Origin: Pyxidicoccus parkwaysis
GTDB taxonomy: Bacteria > Myxococcota > Myxococcia > Myxococcales > Myxococcaceae
Direction: 5' to 3'
DNA length: 64,000 nt
Assembly (NCBI RefSeq): GCF_017301735.1
Contig: NZ_CP071090.1
Span: 5,260,001 to 5,324,000, forward strand
Part shown: positions 7,870 through 17,266 of the stretch, piece after piece
How positions within the stretch are numbered: position 1 is the stretch's first letter
How the letters are laid out: every line of letters begins with the position of its first letter
Position numbers and translations under genes: made by a program
The notes under the pieces: model-generated
The model's database searches: none
What the model was told of the DNA's origin: nothing
The model's input: only the letters and a program-made list of their open reading frames with translations

Positions 7870-9627
7870 ATGAAATCCCTCTCACTGGCCGTGCTCCTAT
7901 CCGCCCTCTGCGCAACCCTCGCCGGCTGCGGTGATGACCCCGTCCTGCTGTCCGCATCCGAAGAGGTCTCGACTCCGCAGGCGCTGGCCGGGGTCTGCGA
8001 CGGCATCACCTGCGGTGGCCATGGCGTCTGCCGCGACAACACGGGCAGCGCGGTCTGCGTCTGTGATGAAGGCTTCACGGGGCCCGGCTGCGCCACGCGA
8101 GGCGCCGACCAAGGCGCGCGCACCCTGCTCATGCCGTACCTGGCCGACCCCGATGTCTACAAGGAGAACGACGACCTGTTCTTCCTCACCGGCACCGGCA
8201 ACGGCGTGCTGCTGCCCCTCTACGAGTCCACCGACCTGCGGACCTTCCAGTTCAAGAAGGACTACAACCCGTCAGCAGCGGACCCCGTCTACGACTACTG
8301 CTACCTCTGGGCTCCGGACCTGGGCAAATACAACGGGGCCTACCAGCTCCACTTCTCCGCCCACCGGGTGCCCAATGGCGCGGCGTGCCCGCCCTCGGGC
8401 CAGGAGGTGACGACCTTCGTCGCCACGGCGCCTGACTTGAACCTCAACTTCGGCGCGCCCCAGCCCATCAATGCCAACACCACGTGGCCGCGCACCTCCA
8501 CGGGGACAGCGTGCCTGCCGCAGGGCTGCAACCGGAACATCCGCATCGACTCGGCCACGTACAACGACACATCGGGCCGCTGGTTCTTCTACGTGTGGTT
8601 CGACCGGGGCAACAACATCTCCTCCTTCAACACGGCCGACCCGGGCACCGTCTACAACCACGCGGGCCCGGCCGTCTTCGCGACGCCCGCCTACGAGGAA
8701 GGCATCAACGAGGCCCCCGAGCTCTTCAAGCGCAATGGCCAGTACTACCTGCTCTTCAGCGGCGGTTGGTACAACAGCCAGTACGCCATGTATTACGTGA
8801 TGGGGGACTCCATCCCCCAGCTCACTCGGGCGCGGGCCGTGCGGCGGCTGTCGCAACCGCTGCGCAACTCCGCAGGCAGGCTGGTGCAGAGCCACGGCCA
8901 CAACGTCCTCGTCGAGCGCCGGGGTGAGGTCTTCAACGTCTTCCACGTCGGAGCCTTTGATGCCGCCGGAAACCTCACCTCGCGCAGCACCTACAAGCAG
9001 CGCGTGGCCTTCAAGCCGGACGGCTCGATGCACTCGCTCAATCAAGTGAATGTCCGGTGGAACAAGCTGACCGGCTACAGCTACTCGCTCGACGTGGTGC
9101 TGCGCGACGGGTCTGTGATTGGTCCGTGCCTCGCCGTGGGCGTGCTGGGGCAGACCAACAAGGTCGTCTTCGACGGCGTGTGCCACAGCGCTGGAGACAG
9201 AGTGGTGACCAAGGGAGACATCGCCGCGTTCCGCATCTTCTATTCAAACAACAACGTCTGGGGTCCCTTCGTCGAAACGGCCTATGACGGCATCTCCGAC
9301 GACGTGGCCCTCGACCTGCCCGGTGGCTACACGCCGTTCGTGGACCTGAATTGGAGCGAGGAGGAGACGACGGCCCAGTACTCCATCGACGTGCAGCGGC
9401 GGGACACCGGCGCCTGGATTGGCCCCTGCATCGGCGTCACCGCCGTGAACAAGAGCCTGTCGTGGACGTACCAGGGACGCTGCGACACGCCCGGCATCAA
9501 CGTGCCGTACTCCAACATCCAGGCCTTCCGCATCTGCTCCGCCGTGAATGGCGACTGGGCGCATGCCCGCTGTGGTGCCACGGCCTATGACGGCCGGAGC
9601 CTGCACTCGCAGATTGTCATTCCTTGA
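7870..9627 (+). CDS. Secreted lipoprotein with EGF-like module and GH43-like beta-propeller
   Basis: 585 residues. Lipoprotein signal peptide with lipobox LAGC (C20). An EGF-like module at about 42-77 has six cysteines (CDGITCGGHGVC...CVCDEGFTGPGC). A five-bladed-propeller glycoside hydrolase domain of the GH43/GH117 type follows: ADPDVY (general base), IRIDSA (modulating Asp), and NEAPELF (acid Glu) match the three catalytic acids. The C terminus (about 395-580) is two copies of a roughly 90-residue module, each with IGPC and ending in TAYDG, that may bind carbohydrate. The likely role is attack on an arabinan, xylan or related polysaccharide at the cell surface; the substrate cannot be read from sequence. 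A GAGAGAG ribosome site precedes the ATG. Confidence 0.75.
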   Translation: MKSLSLAVLLSALCATLAGCGDDPVLLSASEEVSTPQALAGVCDGITCGGHGVCRDNTGSAVCVCDEGFTGPGCATRGADQGARTLLMPYLADPDVYKENDDLFFLTGTGNGVLLPLYESTDLRTFQFKKDYNPSAADPVYDYCYLWAPDLGKYNGAYQLHFSAHRVPNGAACPPSGQEVTTFVATAPDLNLNFGAPQPINANTTWPRTSTGTACLPQGCNRNIRIDSATYNDTSGRWFFYVWFDRGNNISSFNTADPGTVYNHAGPAVFATPAYEEGINEAPELFKRNGQYYLLFSGGWYNSQYAMYYVMGDSIPQLTRARAVRRLSQPLRNSAGRLVQSHGHNVLVERRGEVFNVFHVGAFDAAGNLTSRSTYKQRVAFKPDGSMHSLNQVNVRWNKLTGYSYSLDVVLRDGSVIGPCLAVGVLGQTNKVVFDGVCHSAGDRVVTKGDIAAFRIFYSNNNVWGPFVETAYDGISDDVALDLPGGYTPFVDLNWSEEETTAQYSIDVQRRDTGAWIGPCIGVTAVNKSLSWTYQGRCDTPGINVPYSNIQAFRICSAVNGDWAHARCGATAYDGRSLHSQIVIP

Positions 9628-9645
9628 AGCGGGAGGGCGGCGTGG

Positions 9646-10185
9646 CTAGCGCGTGCCGCTGCCTGTGCACTTCGCCACGCCCTCGCAGCCCAGGACCGGA
9701 AGGGAGAGCGTCCCTTCCTCCTGGGGAACGTAGAAATCCTCGAACACGGCGCTCATGGTGTGGCTGGAATCACTGAGCACGAATCGAGCATTGCCACCCT
9801 CCGTTCCGTAGCGGCTCCGCGGAAGGATGAGCGTGAAGACAGGCTCGGTACAGCCCCCCAGCGCGGGGCCAGAGCCCTCGGCGTAGGACGTCATCACCTG
9901 ACCGTCGAGGGTCGCGGTCACCTCGGGTGAGATGGCCAGACAGTCCGGAGGAACCGAGCCCTCCCAGGAAGGTCGAAACAGGATGAGGTCGACCTTGTAG
10001 TGGTCGGGGTTCACTCCTCCCTCGTCATGCACCCAGGCATGGGTTCCGGCAGAGAGGGTGTATGCCATGAAGGCAGACAGCGGCGATGCCACCTGCCCCT
10101 TCTCCTGCCCCTGTTCCTCTGGGCCACAAGCGCCAAGCAGCAGGAGGGCGGTGAATGCCAGTAACGTAGGTGTCGAGCGGGTCAT
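9646..10185 (-). CDS. Small putative lipoprotein, unknown function
   Basis: A 179-residue protein starting at the ATG with a good AGGGGAG ribosome site (an upstream in-frame start six codons earlier lacks one). The signal sequence ends in lipobox LGAC (C20). Several paired cysteines (DCLAISP, GGCTEP, GCEGVAKC) suggest a disulphide-bonded periplasmic or surface domain. It does not resemble a family I can name. It lies downstream of exoI on the same strand with a 93-nt gap, so it may or may not be co-transcribed. Confidence 0.55.
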   Translation of the reverse strand: MTRSTPTLLAFTALLLLGACGPEEQGQEKGQVASPLSAFMAYTLSAGTHAWVHDEGGVNPDHYKVDLILFRPSWEGSVPPDCLAISPEVTATLDGQVMTSYAEGSGPALGGCTEPVFTLILPRSRYGTEGGNARFVLSDSSHTMSAVFEDFYVPQEEGTLSLPVLGCEGVAKCTGSGTR

Positions 10186-10278
10186 GAGCTCCCCTGGAGA
10201 CACAACCGTCTATCACGCGGGCGCCGTGACAATACACACGGCAGACCCCGCTGATTCCAGGAAGCACAGCCGTGTGCC

Positions 10279-11481
10279 CTAACTCACCGCGGCCCGGCGC
10301 CGTCGGAGGCGGCGCACCTTCTCCACCAGCGTGTCTGGCATCACTGCCTTGGCGCCGTTGCGCACCTCGCGCGCCAGTTCCTCGGAGCGCGTGAACCAGC
10401 GCCCCGCCCACGTCCCACCGTGCACGCGCGCGGACACGGTGCGGCGCTGCTTCGTCACCCAGTCCGACTTGTACGTCTCCGTGCCGCGCAGGAAGTCGTA
10501 CTCGGTCAAGCCAGACGCCAGCGCATCCCGGAACGTCTCACCCACCAGCACCAGGCCCACGCTGCGGTTGCGCCACTCCGGGTCATAACCAGACTGGAAA
10601 TAAACAAAGGTGTCCCGGTGGATGATGCCATACACAGACGCCACCGCCCGGCCGCCCACCTTCATCGTGTACATCCGCAGCCGGCCACGCTCCGCCAGCA
10701 ATTGCGTGGCATCCCGGTGAAACGCCTCCACGCCCGAGCCCTTGATGCCCTGCGAGCCTCCATCCGACGCCCACCGCGCCGAGTGCAGCCGGAAGAAGTC
10801 CGTCAGCGGCGCGGCCAATTCGCCCGGCGCCTCCGTGCGCTCAATCCGGTAGCCCTCCTGCTTCTCCAGCCACTTGCGCCGCCGCAGGAAGTTGTCGCGC
10901 CGGCCCGTGCGCTTGAGGAACGCGTCGAAGGGCTCCTTCGGGTCCAGCGTGTCGTACGGGCACACGTAGCGCTCCGCCAGGCGGACATCCCCGCTGGGGA
11001 ACACCTCTCGCAACACGTCCACCGTGGGCGAGCCCTCGCGAAAATCCGTGAGGTCCAGCACGTCCCACTCGTCGCGCAGCGCGTACAGCATCCGAGCGAA
11101 GGATTGGGCCACGTCCCGCTCCTGGCCGCGCTTCGCCACCACGTCCAGGTAGTCGCTGCCCACGTGCGTCTCGCCCAGGAAGCTCAGGCGCCGCACCGGC
11201 ACGCCCGCCACGCTCCGGTACTCCACGCACAGCGGCATCAACCCCACCAGCGCGCCCGTACGGTCCTTCGCGGTGAGCACCAGCGGACGCCGGTTCGTCG
11301 CAATCCGCCGGTACCAGGGATAGAGCCACTCCCAGGCGTTGAAGGGGCCCGCGTCGCTCGCGTCGAGCAGCGCGCTCCACTCCCTCCGCATCCCCGCCAG
11401 CGCGGAGGGGTTGCCCACGGCCCCCACCTCCAGCCACTGCGCGGCCCGCGGCCCCTGCGTCAGCTCTTCCTCGCGAATCAC
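10279..11481 (-). CDS. exoI: ExoI-like GNAT acyltransferase of the spore-coat polysaccharide operon
   Basis: 400 residues of the BioF2/FemAB-like Acetyltransf_6 GNAT type. The recognisable centre runs from FFRLHSARWASDGG through a GRAVASVYG strand to FLRGTETYKSDWV, a pattern shared with CelD-type proteins of polysaccharide clusters. The GTG start has GGGGAGGG upstream. It is the last gene of the nine-gene operon, 35 nt after exoH. In M. xanthus the equivalent gene (exoI) is thought to acetylate an amino sugar of the spore-coat polymer. Homologous in type to exoG, with which it may act in sequence. The gene name is given by position and content. Confidence 0.8.
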   Translation of the reverse strand: MIREEELTQGPRAAQWLEVGAVGNPSALAGMRREWSALLDASDAGPFNAWEWLYPWYRRIATNRRPLVLTAKDRTGALVGLMPLCVEYRSVAGVPVRRLSFLGETHVGSDYLDVVAKRGQERDVAQSFARMLYALRDEWDVLDLTDFREGSPTVDVLREVFPSGDVRLAERYVCPYDTLDPKEPFDAFLKRTGRRDNFLRRRKWLEKQEGYRIERTEAPGELAAPLTDFFRLHSARWASDGGSQGIKGSGVEAFHRDATQLLAERGRLRMYTMKVGGRAVASVYGIIHRDTFVYFQSGYDPEWRNRSVGLVLVGETFRDALASGLTEYDFLRGTETYKSDWVTKQRRTVSARVHGGTWAGRWFTRSEELAREVRNGAKAVMPDTLVEKVRRLRRRRAAVS

Positions 11482-11516
11482 CGTCCGCCCTCCCCTGTGC
11501 CCGATTCCCTGTTGTC

Positions 11517-12695
11517 TCAGCCCGCGCGCTTCTTCGTCCGCCGGTCCGACTTCAGCGCTTCACGCACCGCCGCCGCCACGTCCGCCATGACCTCCGGCGA
11601 CAAGTCCTGGTGGCACGGAATCTCCACGATGGACCTGCGCAGCTGCGCCACCTCGGGGAACGCCGACGCGTCGCATGCCGGATGGAAGCGCTTCCAGAAG
11701 TCGATGGCGTCGATGCCCTGCGCCCGCAGCCGCGCCAGCACCTCCGCCTTGTCCTGCACCACCATCGGGTAGAACAGCGGGCAGGCCCCCGGCGGCAGCT
11801 GGTTGAACAGCGGCGGAGACACGTCCCGCAGCCGCCCCAGCAGGAAGAAGTAGTTGCGCCGCCGCTGCTCGACGATGGCCTCCAAATCCTGCGCCTGCGC
11901 AATCCGCTTCGTCAGCGGGCTCATGCCCAGGTCCACGTGCCGGCGGTCGAAGTGCTGCGTGCCCGTGGCCACGCGCTCGATGCTGGCCGCCTTCACCGTG
12001 CCATGGCCCAGCGTGCGCACGGCGCTACGGACCGCACGGCCGAACGCTCCGCCCCGCAGCTCCAGGTTCTGCAACAGCGCGGACACCGTGTGGCTGAACG
12101 TCGAGGCGGACGGCGGCGCCGGAGGCTCCGGCAGGCTGTACTGACGCGGACCGTTGACCACCAGCGCACCGCCGTTCGGCACCGGCAGCGTCTTGTAGAG
12201 GCAGAAGATGCCCACATCGCCCGTGGTGCCCAGCGGCACCGCGCCGTCCGAGGACAGGAGCGACAGCGCGCAGTCCTCGATGAGGATGAGGCCGTACTCG
12301 TCCGCCAGCCTGCGCATCTCCCGCACCGGGCCGGGGAAGCCGGCGTAGTGCGTGAGGTACAGCGCCTTCGTCTTCGGACCGATGCGGCGGGCCACGTCCT
12401 CCAGGTCCACGTCCCAGCGGCTGCCCACGCGGTAGAAGCGCGGCGTCGCGCCCGCGTCCACCAGCGCCTCCACCTCCACGCCGTGGTGGTAGGCGGGCAT
12501 CAGCACCTCGCCCGCATCCAGGCCCAGCATCTTCACCGTGAGCCAGATGGCGTTGCGGGCGAAGTAGAAGTAGCGGACGTTGGGCGAGGAGAACGGAGGC
12601 AGCGCCCCCGGCTTCGGCCGCGACAGCAACATGTGCGGCCAGAGCGTCGGCAGGGAGGGAACGAACAGCTTCCCCGAGGGCTTCATCGCTTCCAT
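11517..12695 (-). CDS. exoH: ExoH-like DegT/DnrJ/EryC1 sugar aminotransferase
   Basis: 392 residues of the PLP-dependent DegT family. Seen: LILIEDCALSLLS (the Asp that holds the pyridine nitrogen), and CLYKTLPVPNGGALVV, where the Lys is the likely Schiff-base residue. It would transfer an amino group to a nucleotide-linked keto sugar, matching the two acetyltransferases on either side. The chosen ATG (MEAMKPSG) has AGAGGTGG upstream and overlaps the end of exoG; a second in-frame ATG sits in an ATGA overlap with the exoG stop. Confidence 0.85.
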   Translation of the reverse strand: MEAMKPSGKLFVPSLPTLWPHMLLSRPKPGALPPFSSPNVRYFYFARNAIWLTVKMLGLDAGEVLMPAYHHGVEVEALVDAGATPRFYRVGSRWDVDLEDVARRIGPKTKALYLTHYAGFPGPVREMRRLADEYGLILIEDCALSLLSSDGAVPLGTTGDVGIFCLYKTLPVPNGGALVVNGPRQYSLPEPPAPPSASTFSHTVSALLQNLELRGGAFGRAVRSAVRTLGHGTVKAASIERVATGTQHFDRRHVDLGMSPLTKRIAQAQDLEAIVEQRRRNYFFLLGRLRDVSPPLFNQLPPGACPLFYPMVVQDKAEVLARLRAQGIDAIDFWKRFHPACDASAFPEVAQLRRSIVEIPCHQDLSPEVMADVAAAVREALKSDRRTKKRAG

Positions 12696-13801
12696 CGCGC
12701 CACCACCTCTTTCATCGCGGGTCCCCACCGGAACTTGGCCGCGCACAGCGCCCGGCCGAAGGCGGAGTCATTGAACACGTAGAGCCAGGTGTGGCGGCGA
12801 ACCTGGTCCGTCCAGTCGCGCTTCCACACCATGTCCGGCCCCAGGAAGTCGAACTCGCGCAGCCCCCGGTCGATGCAGTCCCCCACCACCTCCTCCATGA
12901 GGAGCTGCCCCGGGCTGCACTCGCGCAGGCCCTCGTCGTAGCCGGGCTTCAGGAGGAAGTACCGCCCGCCGTACTCCAGCCCGTAGTGGAAGGCCACTGG
13001 CCTGCCGTCCAGCCGCAGGAAGTACAACGCCAGCCGCTTCCGGTACGCCGCGTCGCGCGCCAACTCCGTGTAGAAGCCGCGCGTGCGCGCGTCCTGCGCC
13101 ATGGCCGTGCCGCGCTCGCCCTTCCAGCCGCTCTGCTCGAGCAGGAAGCCCTCCTCCAGCGAGCCCTCCAGGTCCAGGCCTCCGTCCACGCGCTCGAAGG
13201 TGACGCGGCCCTTCTCCTCCAGCTTCCGGCGCCGCCGCCGGCAGTTGGCCTTGAACTTGGACTGGAGCTTCGCCTGGTACGCGTCCCGGCTCGACGGCAG
13301 GGGGATGTAGGGCGACTGGAGCGACTCCCACTCACCCACCGGCATTCCCGCCTCGCGCGCCAGCGCGTGCAGCCGCCAGGCCGCACCGCCGTCCGGCACG
13401 TCCGTCAACCGCAGCACATCCCAGCCGCCCACCTCCCGCAGGTGCGCGAGGAAGGCCCGTGCCGCGACATCCGGCTCCCGGGCCAGCACATCGAACCGGC
13501 AGGAGTGGACATTCGCCATCGCGGAGAGCTGCCGCGCGGGCACCCCGTACAGGGTGGTGCGCTCCTCGAACAGCGGCAGCGCCGCCGTCAGCCGGCCGTC
13601 ACCGTCTCGCAGCGTGAGGACGCGAGGCCGCGCGCCGGGCGTGAAGTTGTCCAGCCAGACGCGCAGGAACTCGTGCCGGTAGAACAGCTCGTTGGAGGTG
13701 GCCTCCACGAGCGCGTTCCACTCCGGCTCCAGGGCCATGAAGGCCGCCCGCTCGGTGACTTCCACGACGGACGGCCGGGCATTGAGGTGTCTTGCTTCCA
13801 T
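12683..13801 (-). CDS. exoG: ExoG-like GNAT acyltransferase
   Basis: 372 residues, again BioF2/Acetyltransf_6-like: RPVAFHYGLEYGGRYFLLKPGYDE, then a LLMEEVV helix and FDFLGPDMVWKRDW near the end, the fingerprint of this GNAT subgroup. It lies between the YvcK-like gene (36 nt upstream) and the aminotransferase (overlapping). The predicted job is N-acylation of a precursor amino sugar for the spore-coat polysaccharide. No membrane segment is visible. The ATG at 13801 has only a weak ribosome site, so translation may be coupled. Confidence 0.8.
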   Translation of the reverse strand: MEARHLNARPSVVEVTERAAFMALEPEWNALVEATSNELFYRHEFLRVWLDNFTPGARPRVLTLRDGDGRLTAALPLFEERTTLYGVPARQLSAMANVHSCRFDVLAREPDVAARAFLAHLREVGGWDVLRLTDVPDGGAAWRLHALAREAGMPVGEWESLQSPYIPLPSSRDAYQAKLQSKFKANCRRRRRKLEEKGRVTFERVDGGLDLEGSLEEGFLLEQSGWKGERGTAMAQDARTRGFYTELARDAAYRKRLALYFLRLDGRPVAFHYGLEYGGRYFLLKPGYDEGLRECSPGQLLMEEVVGDCIDRGLREFDFLGPDMVWKRDWTDQVRRHTWLYVFNDSAFGRALCAAKFRWGPAMKEVVARWKR

Positions 13802-13837
13802 TATCAGGGCGCCAAAGGTGGTGATTGCCTCGCGCGG

Positions 13838-14998
13838 CTACAAGCCGCTGCGGGCCATCTTCAGGAGGCAGGAGGCAACCTTGCGGCTGTCGTGTCGGAT
13901 CCTGGACCCCGCCTTGAGGAGGTCCGCCTGCACCGGCACCACCCCCGCGGCAATCAGGTCCCGGCGGTCCACCGGAACCACATAGGAGCCACGTCGCGCA
14001 TAGCGCTTCATGGACTCCTCGGACGGCGGCGTGCCATTCACGAGCACCGCGTCCAGCACCGGGCCCACGTGGTCGATGACGGCCTGCACGTGGTCCAGGC
14101 ACGTCATGCCGTCCGTCTCCCCCGGCTGCGTCATCAGGTTGGACACCATGACCTTCAGCGCGCGCGTCTCCTTCAGCGCCTGGGCCACGCCATCCACCAG
14201 CAGGTTGGGCAGCACGCTCGAGTAGAGCGAGCCCGGTCCAATCGCAATCAGGTCCGCGGTGTAGATGGCCTCCAGCAGCCCCTCCACCGGCGGCGGCGAG
14301 CGCGGGCTGAGCGACACCCGGCGCACCCGGCCGTGGGCGCGGCAGATGTTGCGCTCGCCCACCACCTCCGTGTCGTCATGCATCTGCGCGACGAGCTGCA
14401 CCGAGGACAGCGTGGAGGGCAGCACCCGCCCCCGCGCGCCCAGCAACTCGCCGGACATGCGCACCGCCTCGAGGAAGTCCCCCTTCAGCTCCGCCAGCGC
14501 GGCGATGAGCAGGTTGCCCACCGCGTGCCCGGCCAGCCCCCGCGCTCCGCCGAAGCGGAACTGGAAGACGTCCTTCAGCGCGTTCTTCCCACCCGCCAGC
14601 GCCACCAGGCAGTTGCGGATGTCGCCCGGAGGCAGCGCGCCGTGGAGCCTGCGCAGCCGGCCCGAGCTGCCACCGTCGTCACTCATGGCCACCACCGCGG
14701 TGATGTCCACCCCCGCGTCCCCGGGCTTCGGCATGGCGCGCCGGGCCAGGCCGCGAAGCACCATGGGCAACCCCGTGCCGCCGCCAATGGCGACGATGCG
14801 CGTGGGCCGCCCCACCTGGGGTTGCAGCAACTCGTTGCGCTCCCGCTCCCGCTCCAACTCCAGCCGGCGACGCGTCTCGTCCCAGCCCTCCGGGAGCGGC
14901 GACTCCAAGTCCATCCCAATCATGACCGTTCCCCCATCCACGACGCCCTTGACCCGCCACCCCGACACCAGGCGGGCCCGCGCGCTGCGCCTCTCCAT
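13838..14998 (-). CDS. exoF: ExoF-like YvcK/CofD-family protein
   Basis: Up to 386 residues. The Rossmann start RIVAIGGGTGLPMVLRGLA, then MSDDGGSSGRLR and LPPGDIRNCLVAL, are hallmark motifs of the YvcK/GluP family, related to 2-phospho-lactate transferase CofD. YvcK proteins bind UDP-sugars and link carbon metabolism to cell-wall synthesis. Inside a polysaccharide operon a role in precursor supply or in regulating the pathway is likely. An internal ATG at 14923 (MIGMDLES) has a better ribosome site (GGGGGA) and would give 361 residues; the longer start adds a basic tail. The gene matches the sixth exo gene by order. Confidence 0.75.
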   Translation of the reverse strand: MERRSARARLVSGWRVKGVVDGGTVMIGMDLESPLPEGWDETRRRLELERERERNELLQPQVGRPTRIVAIGGGTGLPMVLRGLARRAMPKPGDAGVDITAVVAMSDDGGSSGRLRRLHGALPPGDIRNCLVALAGGKNALKDVFQFRFGGARGLAGHAVGNLLIAALAELKGDFLEAVRMSGELLGARGRVLPSTLSSVQLVAQMHDDTEVVGERNICRAHGRVRRVSLSPRSPPPVEGLLEAIYTADLIAIGPGSLYSSVLPNLLVDGVAQALKETRALKVMVSNLMTQPGETDGMTCLDHVQAVIDHVGPVLDAVLVNGTPPSEESMKRYARRGSYVVPVDRRDLIAAGVVPVQADLLKAGSRIRHDSRKVASCLLKMARSGL

Positions 14999-15037
14999 CC
15001 AAGAAAGAGGCCAGCGCCGCGGAACTTCCCCGAACCG

Positions 15038-16405
15038 CTACCGAGCCCCACGACCGAGAAGCACATGCCTCACGGTGTGGAAAATGATTCCCACATCCAG
15101 GAACAGCGAGCCGTTCTTCACGTAGTACAGGTCGAACTCCAGCTTGTTGCGCGCGTCCTCCACCGAGGCTCCGTAGGGGTAGCGAATCTGCGCCCACCCC
15201 GTGAGGCCGGGCTTCACCGCCTCGCGCAGGCCGTAGAACGGAATCTGCTGCTTCAGCTGCTCGACGAAGACGGGGCGCTCCGGACGCGGCCCCACGAAGC
15301 TCATCTCTCCCATCAGCACGTTGAAGACCTGGGGAATCTCGTCGATGCGCGTGCGGCGGATGAAGCGGCCCACCCGTGTCACGCGGTCATCATTCGCCCG
15401 AGCCCACACCGCGCCGTTCTTCTCCGCGTCCGTCCCCATGCTGCGGAACTTCCACAGGTGGAAGGTGCTGCCGCCCAGGCCCGTGCGCTCCTGCCGGTAG
15501 AAGATGGGCCCCTTCGAGTCCAGCTTGATGGCCACCGCGACGATGAGCAGGAAGGGCGCCGCGGCCAGCAGCAGCAGGGACGCCACCAGGATGTCGAAGC
15601 CGCGCTTGAGCGCCCGGCGCAGCGGCGACACCGTCAGTTCATCCGCGAAGGCGAAGTCGCTCGCGCGGAGGAACTGCACCGGGATTCTGCGCAGCACCCG
15701 CTCGCAGAAGCCGGCCGCGTCGTACACCCGGCGCCCCTGCAGCCGGCAGCTCAGCAGGGACTCCACCCAGTTGGCGCCGCGCATGTCGTCCGCGGCCTGC
15801 ACGACGTACGAGGCCCCCAGCCGCGAGGCCAGCTTCTCCAGCGGCTCGGACGTGTTGCGCGGGTCCACCAGGCCCACCACGCGGTAGCTGCCCTCGCCGC
15901 CCGCTTCAATCGCGCTCGCCACCGCGCGGGCCTTGAGGCCATCACCCACGAGGAGGACGGTGTCCGGCGCGCCCACCACCGCCCGGATGGACACCCGCAC
16001 CGTCAGGGTGCCGGCCAGGGCGCCCATCGCCCCGCCCAGCAGCGTGCCCGGCGGCAGCGCCACCGGCAGCATCAGCGGCACCACCAGCATGACACCGCCG
16101 GCCACCATGGCCGTGACGCCCGCGGCCTTGAGGAAACGGTAGCCCCGCACCCGGTCCTCGGCCGCGACGCGGAGGTCGTACAAGTCCAACAGGTACAGCG
16201 TGAACTGGAACGTGACGACGAAGGCGGCGCCCAGTCCCAGCAGGGTGGGCCACATCACGGAAAGCGGGAGCTGGGTTCCCGCGGGAGCGAAGAGTGCCGC
16301 GCAGGCCGCCGCGCCCATCACACAGGCCAACGCGATCGCCGAGCTCTCGGCGAGGAAGAACGTCAGTTTCTTTGCAGAGAAATAGTGGTGAAAAACGCGG
16401 AGCAC
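15038..16405 (-). CDS. exoE: ExoE-like polyprenyl-phosphate hexose-1-phosphate transferase
   Basis: 455 residues. Several N-terminal TM segments, then a CoA-binding-like Rossmann region (VLLVGDGLKARAVA), one more TM helix, and the bacterial sugar transferase domain: KRGFDILVAS, FYRQERTGLGG, FHLWKFRSM, RIDEIPQVFNVL, MSFVGPRPE, VKPGLTGWAQ. This is the WbaP/WcaJ-type initiating enzyme that loads the first sugar phosphate on undecaprenyl phosphate at the inner membrane. The start is chosen at GTG 16405 because GGAGGGG lies 5 nt upstream; a TTG four codons earlier also exists. It is 94 nt after exoD. Confidence 0.88.
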   Translation of the reverse strand: MLRVFHHYFSAKKLTFFLAESSAIALACVMGAAACAALFAPAGTQLPLSVMWPTLLGLGAAFVVTFQFTLYLLDLYDLRVAAEDRVRGYRFLKAAGVTAMVAGGVMLVVPLMLPVALPPGTLLGGAMGALAGTLTVRVSIRAVVGAPDTVLLVGDGLKARAVASAIEAGGEGSYRVVGLVDPRNTSEPLEKLASRLGASYVVQAADDMRGANWVESLLSCRLQGRRVYDAAGFCERVLRRIPVQFLRASDFAFADELTVSPLRRALKRGFDILVASLLLLAAAPFLLIVAVAIKLDSKGPIFYRQERTGLGGSTFHLWKFRSMGTDAEKNGAVWARANDDRVTRVGRFIRRTRIDEIPQVFNVLMGEMSFVGPRPERPVFVEQLKQQIPFYGLREAVKPGLTGWAQIRYPYGASVEDARNKLEFDLYYVKNGSLFLDVGIIFHTVRHVLLGRGAR

Positions 16406-16499
16406 GTGCCCCTCCAACCAACCCGCCCGACCCGCTTCGCATCGCCCTTCCGCCCCGCGCCCCTGTCGTCAGGAGCGAGAGGCGAAGGGCCGCCCGGTA

Positions 16500-17237
16500 C
16501 TACTTCTTCTCGTAGTTCTTCAGGTACGGAGTCGCCTGAAGCTCCGCCCCGTTGAGCACGCACCCGAGGATGGGCGCGCCGCCCAGGCTCTCCACCGCCT
16601 GATGCACCGACTTGCCCGGCGTGACGTTGGCGCGAATCACCATCAGCACGCCGTCCACCTGGTGGCTGAGAATCGCCGCGTCCGCGAAGGGCAGCGTCGG
16701 CGGCAGGTCCACGTACACCTCGTCGAAGCCCTCGCGCACGGCCTTGAGGAACTGCTTCATCCTCGCGCTGGCCAGCACCTGCGTGGGCTCCTCCGGCGTG
16801 GCGCCGGCGGGGATGATGGCCAGGCGCGTGGAGTTGAAGCGCCGCACCACGTCCCGCACCTCGCAGTCACCGCCCAAAAGCTCCGCCAGGCCCGTCTTGT
16901 TGCGCATGCCCAGCGTGGCCGCCACGCCGCCCCGGCGCAGGTCCGCGTCCACCAGCAGGATGCGGCGCTCCGGGTTGGCCCTCGCCGCGGCGAGCGCGAG
17001 GTTCACGCTCGTCACCGTCTTGCCCTCGCCCGGCATGGCCGAGGTGAGCGCCACCACCTTCATCGGCCGCAACTCGCGCATCCGCTCCAGCCGGTAGTAG
17101 AGGCTGCGGTACTGCTCCGCCGCCGCCGAGGCTGGTGCCGTCAGCGTCACCACGCGGCGGTCCACCACGTTGCCGCTGGTTGCATTGTCATCCACCCGGG
17201 GGAGGAAGTTGCCCGCCCGCTCCATCGTCTGATCCAT
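16500..17237 (-). CDS. exoD: ExoD/BtkA-like bacterial tyrosine kinase (Wze-type)
   Basis: 245 residues of the cytoplasmic BY-kinase type. Walker A is SAMPGEGKT, Walker A' is ILLVDADLRRGG, and the Walker B region is EVYVDLPP. The C-terminal tail carries two tyrosines (YLKNYEKK), fewer than the usual cluster but adequate for autophosphorylation. Its partner is the Wzz-type protein encoded just upstream (29 nt gap). In M. xanthus the equivalent gene has been described as the tyrosine kinase BtkA, needed for mature spores. A GGAGGAC ribosome site precedes the ATG. Role: phosphorylation cycle controlling polymer length and export. Confidence 0.87.
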   Translation of the reverse strand: MDQTMERAGNFLPRVDDNATSGNVVDRRVVTLTAPASAAAEQYRSLYYRLERMRELRPMKVVALTSAMPGEGKTVTSVNLALAAARANPERRILLVDADLRRGGVAATLGMRNKTGLAELLGGDCEVRDVVRRFNSTRLAIIPAGATPEEPTQVLASARMKQFLKAVREGFDEVYVDLPPTLPFADAAILSHQVDGVLMVIRANVTPGKSVHQAVESLGGAPILGCVLNGAELQATPYLKNYEKK

Positions 17238-17266
17238 CTGTCGTCCTCCGTCCTTTCCTCGGCGTC

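Noticed and set aside
12791..16555. A 1254-codon open frame on the plus strand opposite exoD-exoH
   Set aside because: It lies wholly antisense to well-supported exo genes and is rich in Arg, His, Gln and Leu as expected from reading GC-rich codons backwards; no domain is visible.
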